Shown here piece after piece: positions 34,906 through 44,800 of a stretch of DNA of 64,000 nucleotides. Position 1 is the stretch's first letter. Each line of letters starts with the position of its first letter. This DNA is from Micromonospora eburnea (GTDB lineage Bacteria; Actinomycetota; Actinomycetes; Mycobacteriales; Micromonosporaceae). The stretch covers positions 2,294,001 to 2,358,000 of the forward strand of contig NZ_FMHY01000002.1 in NCBI RefSeq assembly GCF_900090225.1, written 5' to 3'. A program made the position numbers and the translations under genes. The notes beneath the pieces were generated by a model, which saw only the letters and a list, made by a program, of their open reading frames with translations, did not search any database and was not told where the DNA came from.

Positions 34906-34947
34906 CGTCTTGCTGGCCTGGACCGGGCGGTCCGGGCCAGCAAGACG
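34906..34947 (-). terminator. 19-bp hairpin terminator after epoxide hydrolase gene
   Basis: CGTCTTGCTGGCCTGGACC (34906-34924) pairs with 34929-34947 through 19 positions with a single wobble and a GGGC loop. It lies about 20 bases beyond the epoxide hydrolase stop. Confidence 0.75.
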
Positions 34948-34967
34948 TCTGCCCTAAGGGGTTGCGG

Positions 34968-36113
34968 TCAGCGCAACGGGCGGAAGAATTCCCGCATGTC
35001 GTCGACCAGGAGGTCGGGTGCTTCCATGGCGGCGAAGTGCCCGCCGCGGCTGAACTCGGCCCAGTGCACCACGTTGTGATCGCGTTCGGCGAGGGGCCGG
35101 ATGGTTAGGTCATTGGGGAACACCGCCACCCCGGTCGGTACCGGCGACCGAGTCTGGACCTGGCCCCAGGTGCGGGCCCCTTCGTAGTAGATGCGGGCCG
35201 CGGACCCGGCTGTGCCGGTCAGCCAGTACACCGAAACGTCGGTGAGGATTAGGTCACGGTCGATGGCATCTTCGGGCAGCTTGGCGGCCGGGTCGGTCCA
35301 TTCCTTGAACTTCTCGACGATCCACGCGAGCTGGCCGACCGGTGAGTCGGTGAGGGCGTAGGAGATTGTCTGCGGCCGGGTTGCTTGGACGATGGCATAC
35401 CCACTCATGTCACGACCCCAGGTCGTCATGAGCTCGAGGCGGGCCTGGTCGGCCTCGGTGAGGCCGGCCAGCTCGGCAGGATCGCCGGAAGGGAAGGTGC
35501 CCAGGTTGTTGACGTGCACGCCGATCACATGATCGGGGTCGATGCGGCCGAGTTCGGGGGAGACGATCGAGCCGGTGTCCCCGCCCTGCGCGCCGTAGCG
35601 GTGGTAGCCGAGGCGTTTCATCAGCTCGACCCAGGCGCGGGCTACCCGGCTGGTGTCCCAGCCCGGGGCGGCGGGCGGACTGGAAAAGCCGAACCCGGGC
35701 AGCGACGGCGCCACGACGTGGAAGGCGTCAGCGGGGTCGCCGCCGTGCCGGCCGGGATCGGTCAGCGGGCCGATGATCTTCATGAACTCCACGATCGAGC
35801 CGGGCCAGCCGTGGGTGATGATGAGCGGCAGTGCTCCCGGCTCGGGGGAACGGACGTGCAGGAAGTGCACGTTCTGTCCGTCGATATCGGTGGTGAACTG
35901 GGGAAATTCGTTCAGCCGCGCCTCGTGGGCACGCCAGTCGTAACCGGTGCGCCAGTAGTCGGCCATGTCTTTCAGGTAGTCCAGAGGCACCCCGGCTTCC
36001 CAGGCGACGCCGGGCAGCTCGTCGGGCCAGCGAGTCTGGGCGAGCCGCTGGCGCAGGTCGTCGAGGCGATCCTGGGGGATGTCGATCTGAAATGGGATGA
36101 TCTCTTCGCTCAT
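34968..36113 (-). CDS. Epoxide hydrolase (EHN domain, alpha/beta fold)
   Basis: This 381-aa enzyme resembles microsomal-type epoxide hydrolases. The EHN domain is at residues 1-110 ([40 protein letters not shown]). The oxyanion motif is HGWPGS, the nucleophile Asp lies in [12 protein letters not shown], and the catalytic His in [13 protein letters not shown]. An ring-opening Tyr is probably in the lid (VSVYWLTGT or [10 protein letters not shown]). It converts epoxides to diols; the physiological substrate is unknown. The ATG at 36113 is preferred over GTG-type starts nine bases upstream. It is divergent from a WYL-type regulator 63 bp away, which likely controls it. Confidence 0.93.
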   Translation of the reverse strand: MSEEIIPFQIDIPQDRLDDLRQRLAQTRWPDELPGVAWEAGVPLDYLKDMADYWRTGYDWRAHEARLNEFPQFTTDIDGQNVHFLHVRSPEPGALPLIITHGWPGSIVEFMKIIGPLTDPGRHGGDPADAFHVVAPSLPGFGFSSPPAAPGWDTSRVARAWVELMKRLGYHRYGAQGGDTGSIVSPELGRIDPDHVIGVHVNNLGTFPSGDPAELAGLTEADQARLELMTTWGRDMSGYAIVQATRPQTISYALTDSPVGQLAWIVEKFKEWTDPAAKLPEDAIDRDLILTDVSVYWLTGTAGSAARIYYEGARTWGQVQTRSPVPTGVAVFPNDLTIRPLAERDHNVVHWAEFSRGGHFAAMEAPDLLVDDMREFFRPLR

Positions 36114-36176
36114 GGCAACCACGCTACGGCCATGCTAGGACAGCTTCGGCCCTAGGTGAGTGGCAAACTTGACGGC

Positions 36177-37127
36177 ATGTTGGAGACGTCCGCCCGGCTG
36201 CTGCGCCTGCTCTCGCTGCTGCAAACCCCGCGCGATTGGACCGGCGCCGACCTGGCGCACCGCCTTGAGGTCGACGTGCGGACCGTGCGCCGTGACATCC
36301 AGAAACTGCGCGATCTCGGCTACCCGGTGCACGCCACCCCTGGCGCGGCCGGCTACCGGCTCGGCGCCGGAACGAAGCTGCCGCCGCTGCTACTGGATGA
36401 CGAGGAGGCCGTGGCCGTCGCCATCGGGCTACGCACCGCCGCCAGCGGCACGCTCACCGGCATCGAGGAAGCGTCCCTACGCGCACTGGCAAAGCTCGAA
36501 CAGGTACTGCCATCACGCGTGCGACACCGGGTCACCCTGCTGCACTCGGTCACCGTCACGGTTCCCGCCGCCGGCCCCACCGTGGATCCGGACGTGCTGA
36601 CCGCCGTCGCCGCCGCCTGCCGCGAGCACCAGCGGCTCCGCTTCGACTACCACCGCCACGACGGCACCACCTCGGTACGCGACACCGAACCGCACCGACT
36701 GGTGCACACGGGCCGGCGCTGGTACTTGGTGGGGTGGGACACCGAGCGGTGCGACTGGCGCACGTATCGGGTCGACCGGATCCGTCCCCGCATCCCGGCC
36801 GGCCCGCGATTCAGCCCCCGACAGGCACCCGATGTCGACCTCGCTGGCTACCTCGCCCGCGGCGTGTCCACCGCGCCGTACCGCTACCAAGCCCAGATCA
36901 CCCTGCACGCGCCAGCCGAGACCGCCGCCGAACGCATCCCACCCACCATCGGCGTCATCGAAGCCGTCGACCCACACACCTGCCTACTGCGCACCGGATC
37001 CAACACCCTCGACGAACTCGCCATCTACGTCGCACTGTTCGGCTTCCGCTTCCAGATCCACGAACCACCCGAACTGATCGCACACATCCGCGACCTCACC
37101 AGCCGACTCACCGACGCCGTCCGCTGA
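36177..37127 (+). CDS. HTH_11 / WYL-domain transcriptional regulator (YafY-like)
   Basis: This 316-aa regulator starts with an HTH_11 domain (MLETSARLLRLLSLLQTPRD, LAHRLEVDVRTVRRDIQKLR). Its WYL domain is at about 140-235, with the core in RLVHTGRRWYLVGWDTERCD and TYRVDRIRP. A C-terminal extension follows (TLHAPAETAAERIPPTIGVI). WYL domains bind nucleic acid or small ligands. The ATG at 36177 matches the usual family start; a GTG seven codons earlier is possible. The gene is divergent from the epoxide hydrolase, with only 63 bases between, which must hold both promoters. There is no classic ribosome site, so translation may be leaderless. Confidence 0.9.
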   Translation: MLETSARLLRLLSLLQTPRDWTGADLAHRLEVDVRTVRRDIQKLRDLGYPVHATPGAAGYRLGAGTKLPPLLLDDEEAVAVAIGLRTAASGTLTGIEEASLRALAKLEQVLPSRVRHRVTLLHSVTVTVPAAGPTVDPDVLTAVAAACREHQRLRFDYHRHDGTTSVRDTEPHRLVHTGRRWYLVGWDTERCDWRTYRVDRIRPRIPAGPRFSPRQAPDVDLAGYLARGVSTAPYRYQAQITLHAPAETAAERIPPTIGVIEAVDPHTCLLRTGSNTLDELAIYVALFGFRFQIHEPPELIAHIRDLTSRLTDAVR

Positions 37128-37147
37128 CCGCCAGTTCATGATCCATA

Positions 37148-37678
37148 ATGGCTAGCGTGCAAACCGCTCTCACCGGCGCAACACCCAGTCAGACTGTTCG
37201 CAAGCGTTTGCGCTCGCTGGCTGCGCTGGAGCTCATGAACATCCCACTGCAAGGCGGGGTGTGGTTCGGCGTGGTCGGGCTACCGGCTACGGCAACCAAC
37301 CTGGTCGGCTTCGGCTTGTTTGCGCTATTGCTTATCGAGGGCGCCGCGTACTGGGTAGCCAAACTGCATCAGATGGACGTTCGCCGACGCCACCTTCCGG
37401 CTTTGGCGGCATTTCGCGCGGCCCGCATCGTCAACCCGCTGCTCCTGGCCGCTGGCGTCGTGGCCACTGGATCCGTCGCGGCGACGGATCCAGGGCGAAC
37501 CTCCTGGCCAGGACTGGCCTTTGCGCTGTTCGCGGTCCTGGAGCATGTCAACTACTTTTACGTCCAGCTCATGCATGACACGCTCGCGGACCTGCGCCGA
37601 CTACGGTCGGTCGGTCTGCGTGTCTCCCACCTCGCCCGCGACATCGCTCGGGCCGCGTCCGATGCATCTGTGCGATGA
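37148..37678 (+). CDS. Integral membrane protein of unknown function
   Basis: This 176-aa protein has about four membrane helices: ALELMNIPLQGGVWFGVVGL, LVGFGLFALLLIEGAAYWVA, NPLLLAAGVVATGSVAATDP and PGLAFALFAVLEHVNYFYVQ. The C-terminus is basic and cytoplasmic (ADLRRLRSVGLRVSHLARDI). The N-out/N-in arrangement is not clear. I do not recognise a family. It starts 20 bases after the regulator stop on the same strand and may be co-transcribed. A perfect 27-base palindrome sits inside the coding sequence between helices 3 and 4. Confidence 0.7.
   Translation: MASVQTALTGATPSQTVRKRLRSLAALELMNIPLQGGVWFGVVGLPATATNLVGFGLFALLLIEGAAYWVAKLHQMDVRRRHLPALAAFRAARIVNPLLLAAGVVATGSVAATDPGRTSWPGLAFALFAVLEHVNYFYVQLMHDTLADLRRLRSVGLRVSHLARDIARAASDASVR
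37467..37493. repeat. Perfect 27-bp palindrome inside a membrane-protein gene
   Basis: CTGGATCCGTCGC, one central G, and GCGACGGATCCAG form an exact inverted repeat that encodes the loop TGSVAATDPG. It would fold into a very stable hairpin in the mRNA. Confidence 0.7.
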
Positions 37679-37808
37679 CGACCTGACGTCACGAAGGACC
37701 GGCGAGGCCCTTGCATGCCCCTGGAACTGTCCAATCGGGTGTAAATGCTCGGGCCCGCAGGCCGCAGGCAGCCAGCGCAGTGACATCGGCAGAGTCGTGA
37801 GCGGCTGG

Positions 37809-38727
37809 TCATGTTCCGGAGACCATGTACGCGGCGAGGATGTAGTTGGGGTGCCGGTCGAGGTTTTTGCGGGCTCGGTCGTAGCGCATGGTGGTTCGGG
37901 GATCGGCGTGGCGGGCGGCGATCTGCACGTCGCGGAGGCTGACGTCGGCGTCGAGCATGGTGGTCACAAAGGTGTGGCGCAGCATATGTGGGTGCATCCT
38001 CGGCATCCGGATTCCCGCGGCCTGGGCGAGGTGTTTGAGGCGGCGGGTAGCGGCGTGTCGGTCATCCGCCGACCGTGGGTGTTGCGCAGGATCGGCCCGG
38101 CGGTGCGGTTGTCGACGGCCCGGTCGATGGCTCGGGCCACCGCAGGTGGTAGTGGGACGAGGACGACCTTGGCCGCCTTTGCCACGTACGTGTAGGACCC
38201 GGTGTCCGTGTTCCTTGCCCAGGTCGGCGATGTTCGACCCGCAAGCCTCGAAGATCCGCAGCCCGAGTAGGCCCCAGGATGGCGACCAGGGCGAAATGGT
38301 TCAGGTTCGAGGACTTCCGGGCGGTGGTGATCAAAGCTTCGAACCGCAGGTGCCCCAGTTCGAGGGCCGGCGACTCGGCCGGCACAGTGGGCCGGCGGAT
38401 GTAGTCGGCCGGCGAGTGCTCCAGGATCGCGTCGATGACGCAGACCCGATAAGACCCAACCACGACCGACAGCCGACGGGACACCGTCGAGGGCTGGTAC
38501 CGGCGTACGTCTTGCAGCCAGCGCACGTACCGCTCGATATCCACCCGCGCCGCAGTCAGCGGGTCCAGGTCGTGGTCGGCGCACCAGCGAAGGAAGACTC
38601 GCAGGTCAGACTCGGTGTGCACGTGAGTCTGGCCACGGTAACGGCCCAGGAAGGCCGACACTGCGGCCCGCACAACGAGTTGATCGCCAGGTACGACACC
38701 GGAAGCCGAAGCAGGAGAGGAAGTCAT
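37809..38727 (-). pseudogene. Tyrosine recombinase / phage-type integrase, frameshifted
   Basis: The core-binding domain is clear in the first frame (DLRVFLRWCADHDLDPLTAA, RVDIERYVRWLQDVRRYQPS, HFALVAILG). After about 38275 the catalytic domain continues in another frame (KVVLVPLPPAVARAIDRAVD, PILRNTHGRRMTD). From about 38006 a third frame gives MPRMHPHMLRHTFVTTMLDA and the final HADPRTTMRYDRAR with the Tyr nucleophile. The HxxR box (HMLRHTF) and tyrosine survive, but two frameshifts separate them from the N-terminus. No tRNA target or att repeat was found nearby, so the origin as prophage, ICE or IS-like integrase is open. Confidence 0.75.
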
Positions 38728-38976
38728 ACATCACTGTGCGTCACCATCGGCGATGAACACGAGTCCACCTGAAGGGGCAGATGTGTGCGCTGCGGTCGGT
38801 CGTCTGTCGGCTGGTTGGTGGGTCGTAGAATCATCGGGCTTCACGGGGCCAGGCCCGGCCAAGGTGGGTTCTGCGGATGGGACAAGGGCGGTGAAAGCCA
38901 TCCGGTCACGGCGAGCAATCTCTCGACCAGACCTGGGCGGTGCTGTGTGCACCCATCTCTACGCCGCGTCGCGTCG

Positions 38977-39452
38977 ATGATCGAAGATACCTTCACCGTG
39001 CGAAACGACCTTGACCAGATCGAAGCGGCTCTCGTCGGGCCGTGATCGACAACGTCCGCGCCGGCGGCTGGCGGATCGGGTTCCTCGGCCCGGTCGATGA
39101 CACTTCGCCCGACGACCTAGCCAAAGACCTCGCGTTGGAGAGGGCGGCACCGGCCATCGCGCTATCGGTCTTCGACAGCGACTGCGCCTTCGCCACGGCG
39201 GCTGATCCCTCCGGCGGCGCGATCGAGTTCTACCTCAACGAGGAGATCGTGCGGGCCCTCGTCGACGACAACGACAGATTCGAGCCACTCAACAGCCAGG
39301 CCGCCGCCGGACTGCTGACGTGGGCCGAGAAGGCCGGCCTCGTCGCCAGCCCCGACGGACTCGCGACCGCACTTGAGGAGAGCCCTGGTCCGTTCGGTGG
39401 CGGGATCCTCGAATTTACCGAGGCCCTCGGCATCGCGGAGTTCCCCGGCTAG
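38977..39452 (+). CDS. Unknown acidic protein, possibly two coupled or one frameshifted gene
   Basis: A short frame starting at ATG 38977 (MIEDTFTVRNDLDQIEAALV) ends at 39045. It overlaps by GTGA the start of a longer frame (39042-39452, 136 aa: IDNVRAGGWRIGFLGPVDDT, LERAAPAIALSVFDSDCAFA, AIEFYLNEEIVRALVDDNDR). The peptides read smoothly across the joint (QIEAALV then IDNVRAGGWRIG), as in a single protein split by a -1 shift, but four-base overlap with translational coupling is also possible. The whole is acidic and soluble. I do not recognise a family. Confidence 0.45.
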
Positions 39453-39597
39453 AAGATCATGACCGCACGCATCATCCGCGATCCGGCAAACCTGATCTCC
39501 GTTACCGAGTGTGCGAACGCGGTACTCGCGGCATTAGAGTGCGCCGATCGAGTGTTGTTAAGTGCTCGTCGTAACGGCTCCGGCACTTGATTGATCC

Positions 39598-39984
39598 CTA
39601 TGACGTGACGACAACCCCGCCGATACCTGTGCGTCCGGCCGGGGTGCCTACGAGCTCGACCGTGAGGCCGGCGCGGACGCGTTCCCCGAGGACGTCGACG
39701 ATGGCATCCGTGACTCCGGACACGAGGCGGGTAACGATCTCGTCGGCGTCGGGTCGGCTGAACGCCGCCTCTCTGATGCCGAATGTAACGCTGGGTGAGG
39801 GCGCTTGTGCTGGCGTACCGCCGATACCCCATCGGTTGGGCGGCAGGCCGATCAACTGCACGACCGCAATGCTTCGGGCCCACTCCCCGTAGACGGCGAC
39901 GACCGCGTCGGTCAGGTTCCGAATCAGGGCGGTCTCCCGGCCGGCCAGGTCGCTCTCCAGCACATGCACGCTGAGGTGGGGCAT
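39598..39984 (-). CDS. Tandem-domain tautomerase (4-oxalocrotonate tautomerase superfamily)
   Basis: This 128-aa protein starts with Met-Pro (MPHLSVHVLESDLAGRETAL), so removal of Met would expose the catalytic Pro1 of the superfamily. A second, related beta-alpha-beta unit follows (SVTFGIREAAFSRPDADEIV, VELVGTPAGRTGIGGVVV). The halves have parallel endings (LIGLPPNRWGIGG and LVGTPAGRTGIGG). It therefore resembles a fused 4-OT dimer, as in MSAD/cis-CaaD-like enzymes, with only the first unit carrying Pro1. The ATG has GGAGG upstream. The MarR gene is divergent 66 bp away and probably regulates it. The substrate is unknown. Confidence 0.85.
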   Translation of the reverse strand: MPHLSVHVLESDLAGRETALIRNLTDAVVAVYGEWARSIAVVQLIGLPPNRWGIGGTPAQAPSPSVTFGIREAAFSRPDADEIVTRLVSGVTDAIVDVLGERVRAGLTVELVGTPAGRTGIGGVVVTS

Positions 39985-40017
39985 ACCATCCTCCGTGAAC
40001 AGTTGATCGCAAACTAG

Positions 40018-40031
40018 CTTTGACTGCAAAG
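40018..40031. promoter_or_regulatory. Candidate MarR operator
   Basis: CTTTG and CAAAG (40018-40022, 40027-40031) form an inverted repeat around ACTG, inside the short A+T-richer interval between the divergent tautomerase and MarR genes. Size and place fit a MarR-family operator that could silence both genes. Confidence 0.5.
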
Positions 40032-40050
40032 ATATTTGGGAGGTGGGCGG

Positions 40051-40524
40051 ATGTCAACGCCCGGCACCACGGATGACGCGGTCAGGGAATTGCTCCTGGT
40101 GATGCCAAGGCTGGTCGGCAGGATCAAGCGCCTGCCATTGCCAGAACAGCTTCGGTCGCTTGATCTGGCGCCGCGGCACCTGTCGATGCTGTCCCTGCTC
40201 CTACTGGACGGTCCGCTGACCGTCTCCCAGCTAGCCCGGATGCTGGGTGTGGCACCGACCACGGTGAGCCTGATCGTGAGCGATCTGAGCCGCCGAGGAG
40301 TCTTGGTACGACGCGAGGACGACGCCGACCGCCGCCGCCGCATCGTCGACATCAGCCCTGAGAGTCGTTCCGCCATCGCCCAATGGCTCACTCCGGGTGC
40401 CCATGCCTGGCGCCAGGCCCTCGCACCGCTGAGCCCAGCACAACAACGCACATTCGTCGACACCATGCTCAGGTACGAGGCGGCCGTCTCTACCCAGACG
40501 CAAACGGCACCCGCGAGCGGTTAG
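40051..40524 (+). CDS. MarR family transcriptional regulator
   Basis: This 157-aa regulator has the MarR winged helix: helices LLLVMPRLVGRIKRLPLPEQ and LSMLSLLLLDGPLTVSQLAR, recognition helix VAPTTVSLIVSDLSRRGVLV, and the wing RREDDADRRRRIVDISPESR. The C-terminal helices (RSAIAQWLTPGAHAWRQALA, AQQRTFVDTMLRYEAAV) form the dimer interface. The ATG at 40051 has GGAGG in front. It is divergent from the tautomerase, and the intergenic inverted repeat suggests control of both. The ligand is unknown, perhaps an aromatic acid. Confidence 0.92.
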   Translation: MSTPGTTDDAVRELLLVMPRLVGRIKRLPLPEQLRSLDLAPRHLSMLSLLLLDGPLTVSQLARMLGVAPTTVSLIVSDLSRRGVLVRREDDADRRRRIVDISPESRSAIAQWLTPGAHAWRQALAPLSPAQQRTFVDTMLRYEAAVSTQTQTAPASG

Positions 40525-40723
40525 AAGCACACCACGCCGATAGGGACGCGCGCTGCCTACGACGCACTGTCGTCGGCAGATCCGGTAGTTGACGCGGCGA
40601 CCTATGAACGTGTTTGTAGCGGAACGTAGCCGCCAGAGACCAGATCAGACCGCTCCGATCGGGCCGCCGAACCCCCGGCGAACCCGTGGTGGGACAGTCT
40701 CCGAGGCTGAGGCAGAACTGCGG

Positions 40724-41776
40724 TCAGACCCAACCACGGCGGCAGGCGTGCCAGCCGAGCTGCATCCGGGTGGTGGCGCCGGTCGTCTCCATGAGGGCGC
40801 GGAGACGCCGCTGGACCGTGCGGGCCGAGGTACTGAGCTGGTGGGCGAGCGCCCGATCGGTGAGGCCGGCGAGCATGAGCTGCAGGATCTGCCTGTCCAT
40901 CGGGTCCAGCCCGGTCCCTTTGACAGCGAACGGGCGCGCCGAGGCCCAGACCGCTTCGAAGAGCTCACCGGCCAGCGCAGCGAGCGGCCAGCGCAGCATC
41001 ACCGACGACTGGTCGCTGATCTGCACCATCGCCGTGGCGTCGTCGGCAATTGCGATCTTGCGCAGCGGCTCGTCGGCGATCCGCACCTGCGCTCCTTCCT
41101 CAAGCCTCTTGTGGAGGGCACGGGTCGCTGCGGGCTCCTGCAGGAAGGCCGTGTCGACGACGATGCGATAGACGACACCGGTCGCGGCGTGGCGGCGTAC
41201 CCGCTCCAGCGCGTCGGTCTCGTCCTGACCGCGCCGTACCGGGAGGTCCTCGCTCGTGGTCTCCTCGAATGTGTCGGCGGCGGGGATCGCCTGGTTGCCG
41301 CCCGACTGGAAGGCGCGGATGGTGCGCTGGGCGCTGTATTCGAGCTGGAGCAGCCGGTGGGCGACCGACTCGGGCCCCTCGATGAGCTCGACGAGGTCGT
41401 GGCCTCGGGCGGGCGCCATCTCGCGGTGATAGGTCTCCGCGAACTGAGCGAGCAGCTCCTCGGAGCGGCGTAGCTGCTCGCGGGACCGGGCCAGCCGCGG
41501 GCCGAGAACCAGCTCGGGCGGGGAGGTGATCATCGCTCCGTTGGGCCCGGGGTGGACCAGGCCCGTGTCGGCCAGCCGGTTCAGCGACGCGGTGATGACG
41601 GCGACCGGCCAGCCGAGCTCGTCGGCGAGCCGGTCGACGCCGACGCCGGGGAACGCGATGACGCCGCGGTAGACCGCCTCGTCCAGTGGTACCAGCTCGT
41701 CGAGCACGCGTTCCTCCTGCCGGTCGTCCCAGCGTGTGCCGGGTGTCGAATTCTCGCCATGTCGCCGTCTCGCCAT
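40724..41776 (-). CDS. TrmB-like / LuxR-HTH transcriptional regulator
   Basis: This 350-aa regulator has an N-terminal TrmB-like winged helix (LDEAVYRGVIAFPGVGVDRL, ADELGWPVAVITASLNRLAD). A central effector region with a helix typical of this family follows (SREQLRRSEELLAQFAETYH; VVYRIVVDTAFLQEPAATRA). A C-terminal LuxR-type HTH ends the protein (MDRQILQLMLAGLTDRALAH, QLSTSARTVQRRLRALMETT). Proteins with this layout often sit beside a subtilase or other secreted enzyme gene. Here it is divergent from the 1264-aa subtilase, with 78 bp between starts, and is its most likely regulator. The effector is unknown. Confidence 0.87.
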   Translation of the reverse strand: MARRRHGENSTPGTRWDDRQEERVLDELVPLDEAVYRGVIAFPGVGVDRLADELGWPVAVITASLNRLADTGLVHPGPNGAMITSPPELVLGPRLARSREQLRRSEELLAQFAETYHREMAPARGHDLVELIEGPESVAHRLLQLEYSAQRTIRAFQSGGNQAIPAADTFEETTSEDLPVRRGQDETDALERVRRHAATGVVYRIVVDTAFLQEPAATRALHKRLEEGAQVRIADEPLRKIAIADDATAMVQISDQSSVMLRWPLAALAGELFEAVWASARPFAVKGTGLDPMDRQILQLMLAGLTDRALAHQLSTSARTVQRRLRALMETTGATTRMQLGWHACRRGWV

Positions 41777-41854
41777 GCCGGAGCCGGCCGGCGGAGACGG
41801 CGGTTCCGCGAGAGTAGGGCACGTCCCACCCCACTGCTCGTCCAGGAGCTCTGC

Positions 41855-44800
41855 ATGTCAGATCATCGCCGCGCCCGCGGCCCGGTCAGCGTCCTTGCCG
41901 CTCTGGCTATGGTCGCCGCTCTGCCGGCGCTCGGGGCCGAGGCCGCCCGGGCCGCCGACCAGCCCGCGCCGCCCGCCGTCGCTGCGGCGCCCGCGGGCCA
42001 GCTGCGGGCCTTCACGCTCGTCACCGGTGACGAGGTCACGGCTCGGGTCACCGCCGACGGCGGCCTCGCCGACGTACGCCTGCGTGACGTGTCAGGACGC
42101 GACGCGTTGTTCACCACGTTCACCGACGCCGGAGGCACCTACGTCCTCCCCGCCGGGATCGAGGCCCAGATCGACACCGGCCAGGTGGACCGAGACCTGT
42201 TCAACATCACCAAGCTGCTCGCTGACGGGTACGACGACGCCAACCGCGACACCCTGCCCGTGATCGTCACCTACGCGACCGTGCAGCAGGCCGACGAGCT
42301 TGCGAAAAGGGCACCGGCCGGAACGCAGATCACCGCGCGGCTCTCCCTCATCAAGGGCGCGGCGGTGCGCATCCGCAAGGACCAGGCCGCCGGCGTCTGG
42401 CGTTCGCTCGCCCCAGCGAGCACGCCGCCCGCTCCATCGAGCGACACCGCCGAGAAGCCGTCGGTCCAGCGCCTCCCGGCTGCCCGGATCTGGCTGGACG
42501 AGATCGTCCACTCCAGCGACAAGAGCGGCGACAGCGGCAGCCCGACGGTGCCGCTGACCGGCGCCGACGTCGCCCACCGGCTCGGCTTCGACGGCACCGG
42601 TGTGAAGGTCGCCGTCCTCGACACCGGCTACGACACCGGTCACCCGGACCTGGCCGGGCGGGTCGTCGCCGAGCACAGCTTCATCGGCTGGGAGGGCGTC
42701 GAGGACCGCAACGGCCACGGCACCCACACCGCCTCCACGGTCGCCGGGACGGGTGCCGCATCGCAGGGCGCGTACGCCGGCATGGCGCCCGGCGCCGACC
42801 TGCTCATCGGCAAGGTGCTCGACAACACCGGCGCGGGCTACACCTCGGGGATCATCCAGGGGATGCAGTGGGCCGTCGACAACGGCGCAAGGGTGGTGTC
42901 GATGTCGCTCGGTGCCACTGGCGCCGAGTGCGAGGGCCCGGACGTCGACGCCGTCGAGGCCCTCAGCGATCGGGCTCTCTTCGTGATCGCGGCCGGCAAC
43001 AGCGGCCTGCCCGGCTCGGTGTCGACGCCGGGGTGCGGCCCCGGCGCGCTGACGGTCGGCGCGGTGGACCGGCACAACGCCTCGGCGTACTTCACCTCGC
43101 GGGGCCCGGTCTTCGGCGGAACCGCCGCCAAGCCGGACATCGCGTCGCAGGGCGTCGACGTGGTCGCCGCCCGCGCCGGCGGCCGGGGCGACCTGGCGTA
43201 CGTCGCCTACTCCGGCACCTCGATGGCCACCCCGCACGTCGCCGGAGGCGCAGCGCTCGTGTTCGACGCCCGGCCCGATCTCACTCCGGCAGAGGTCAAG
43301 AAGGTGCTCACCTCCTCGGCCGGCGACACCCGCTCGAACGTGCTCGAGCAGGGCGCCGGCCCGATGGACGTGGGCCGTGCCGTCACCCAGCAGGTGGTCG
43401 GGGCGCCCAATCTGCGGCTGGGCGACTTCTCCTACCCGCAGAAGTCGCTTCCGGTCACCCAGGCACCGATCACCTTCACCAACCTCGGCAGCACGGCCGT
43501 CACGCTCAAGCTTGAGGTCGAGGAACTCGTCGGTGGGGACGGCGTCACCCCTGTGCCCGCTGCCATGGTCCGGCCGCTCGCGAGTCATCTGACGGTGGGC
43601 GGCGGCCAGAACGCCTCCGTCCCGCTGCGGATCGACCCCGGACTGCCGGTCAAGGACGCGGCGTACGGCACGGTCACCGGCCGCCTGGTCGGCACCGCGA
43701 AGGGCGTCCAGGTCGAGGTGCCGTTCAGCCTCCACCTCGAGGAGCCCTCCGCAGACGTGACCGTCGTGGGCATCGACCGGTTCGGCAACCCGGCGGCAGC
43801 ACCGTCGATGTGGGACCTCATCGATCCGACCCGCGGCCGGGCGTGGCACGTCGGGTTCGGCGCTGACGGCACCACCACCACGCGGCTGCGGCTGGGCACC
43901 TACACGATCGCCGCGAACGTCATGACCCGTGATGAGCCCACCAACGCCAGCGGCGTGACATCGGTTGCCTTCCTCGCCCGGCAGAACGTCAAGATCGACG
44001 GTGACGCGACGATCACCCTGGACGCACGCGACGCGCGGCCGCTGAGCTGGCAGACCGACCGCGCCAGCCAGCCGTTCGGGTACACCGTCGGCTACACCTA
44101 CGATCTGACCGGCAGCGGCATCAGGCTGTCGAGCTTCGCCACCGCGCCGTCGTATGTCGACGCCGTGTACACCGACTCGACGGGCAGGCGTGACGAGCGA
44201 TTCACGTTCGGCGTGACGACCCGCGCGTACGCGCCGCGGGCGACGGTGGCCACCCAGGCCGGACCGCTCGACTACTGGTCGGTGGTGCAGACACCGCCGC
44301 TGCACGGTCAGGGCACCGCGCCGCTCGTCGCGGTCGATCCGGCCGAGCTCCTCGACCAGGACCTGACCGGGAAGGTCGCACTCGTCGCCGTACAGCCGCC
44401 CTGGCCCCTCGGCACGGTCGTCCGGGACGCCGCCCGGGTGGGCGCGGTCGCGGTGATCGCCTACTACCCGAGCCTGGTCGGCAAGGTGACCCCGCCGGGA
44501 GAGAGCGGGGCGTCGATCCCCGTCCTCACCGTCCGCTCCGACGAGGGTGCCCGGTTGGCCGCGGCGGTGGCCGCCGGCCCGGTGACGCTGCGTTGGTCCG
44601 GAGAGCAGCCGGAGACGAGCCCGTACGTCTACAACCTCGCGTGGCTCACGACCGGCACGGTGGCGACCGGCACCCAGCGGGTCCACGACAGTGAGCTCTC
44701 CGCGCAGCGGGCCGGCTACTACACCCAGGGCGACAGCCGCACCCTCTGGACCGACGTACAGTTCAGGATCCCCGGAATGTCCAGCTCGCTCTGGGCGGCC

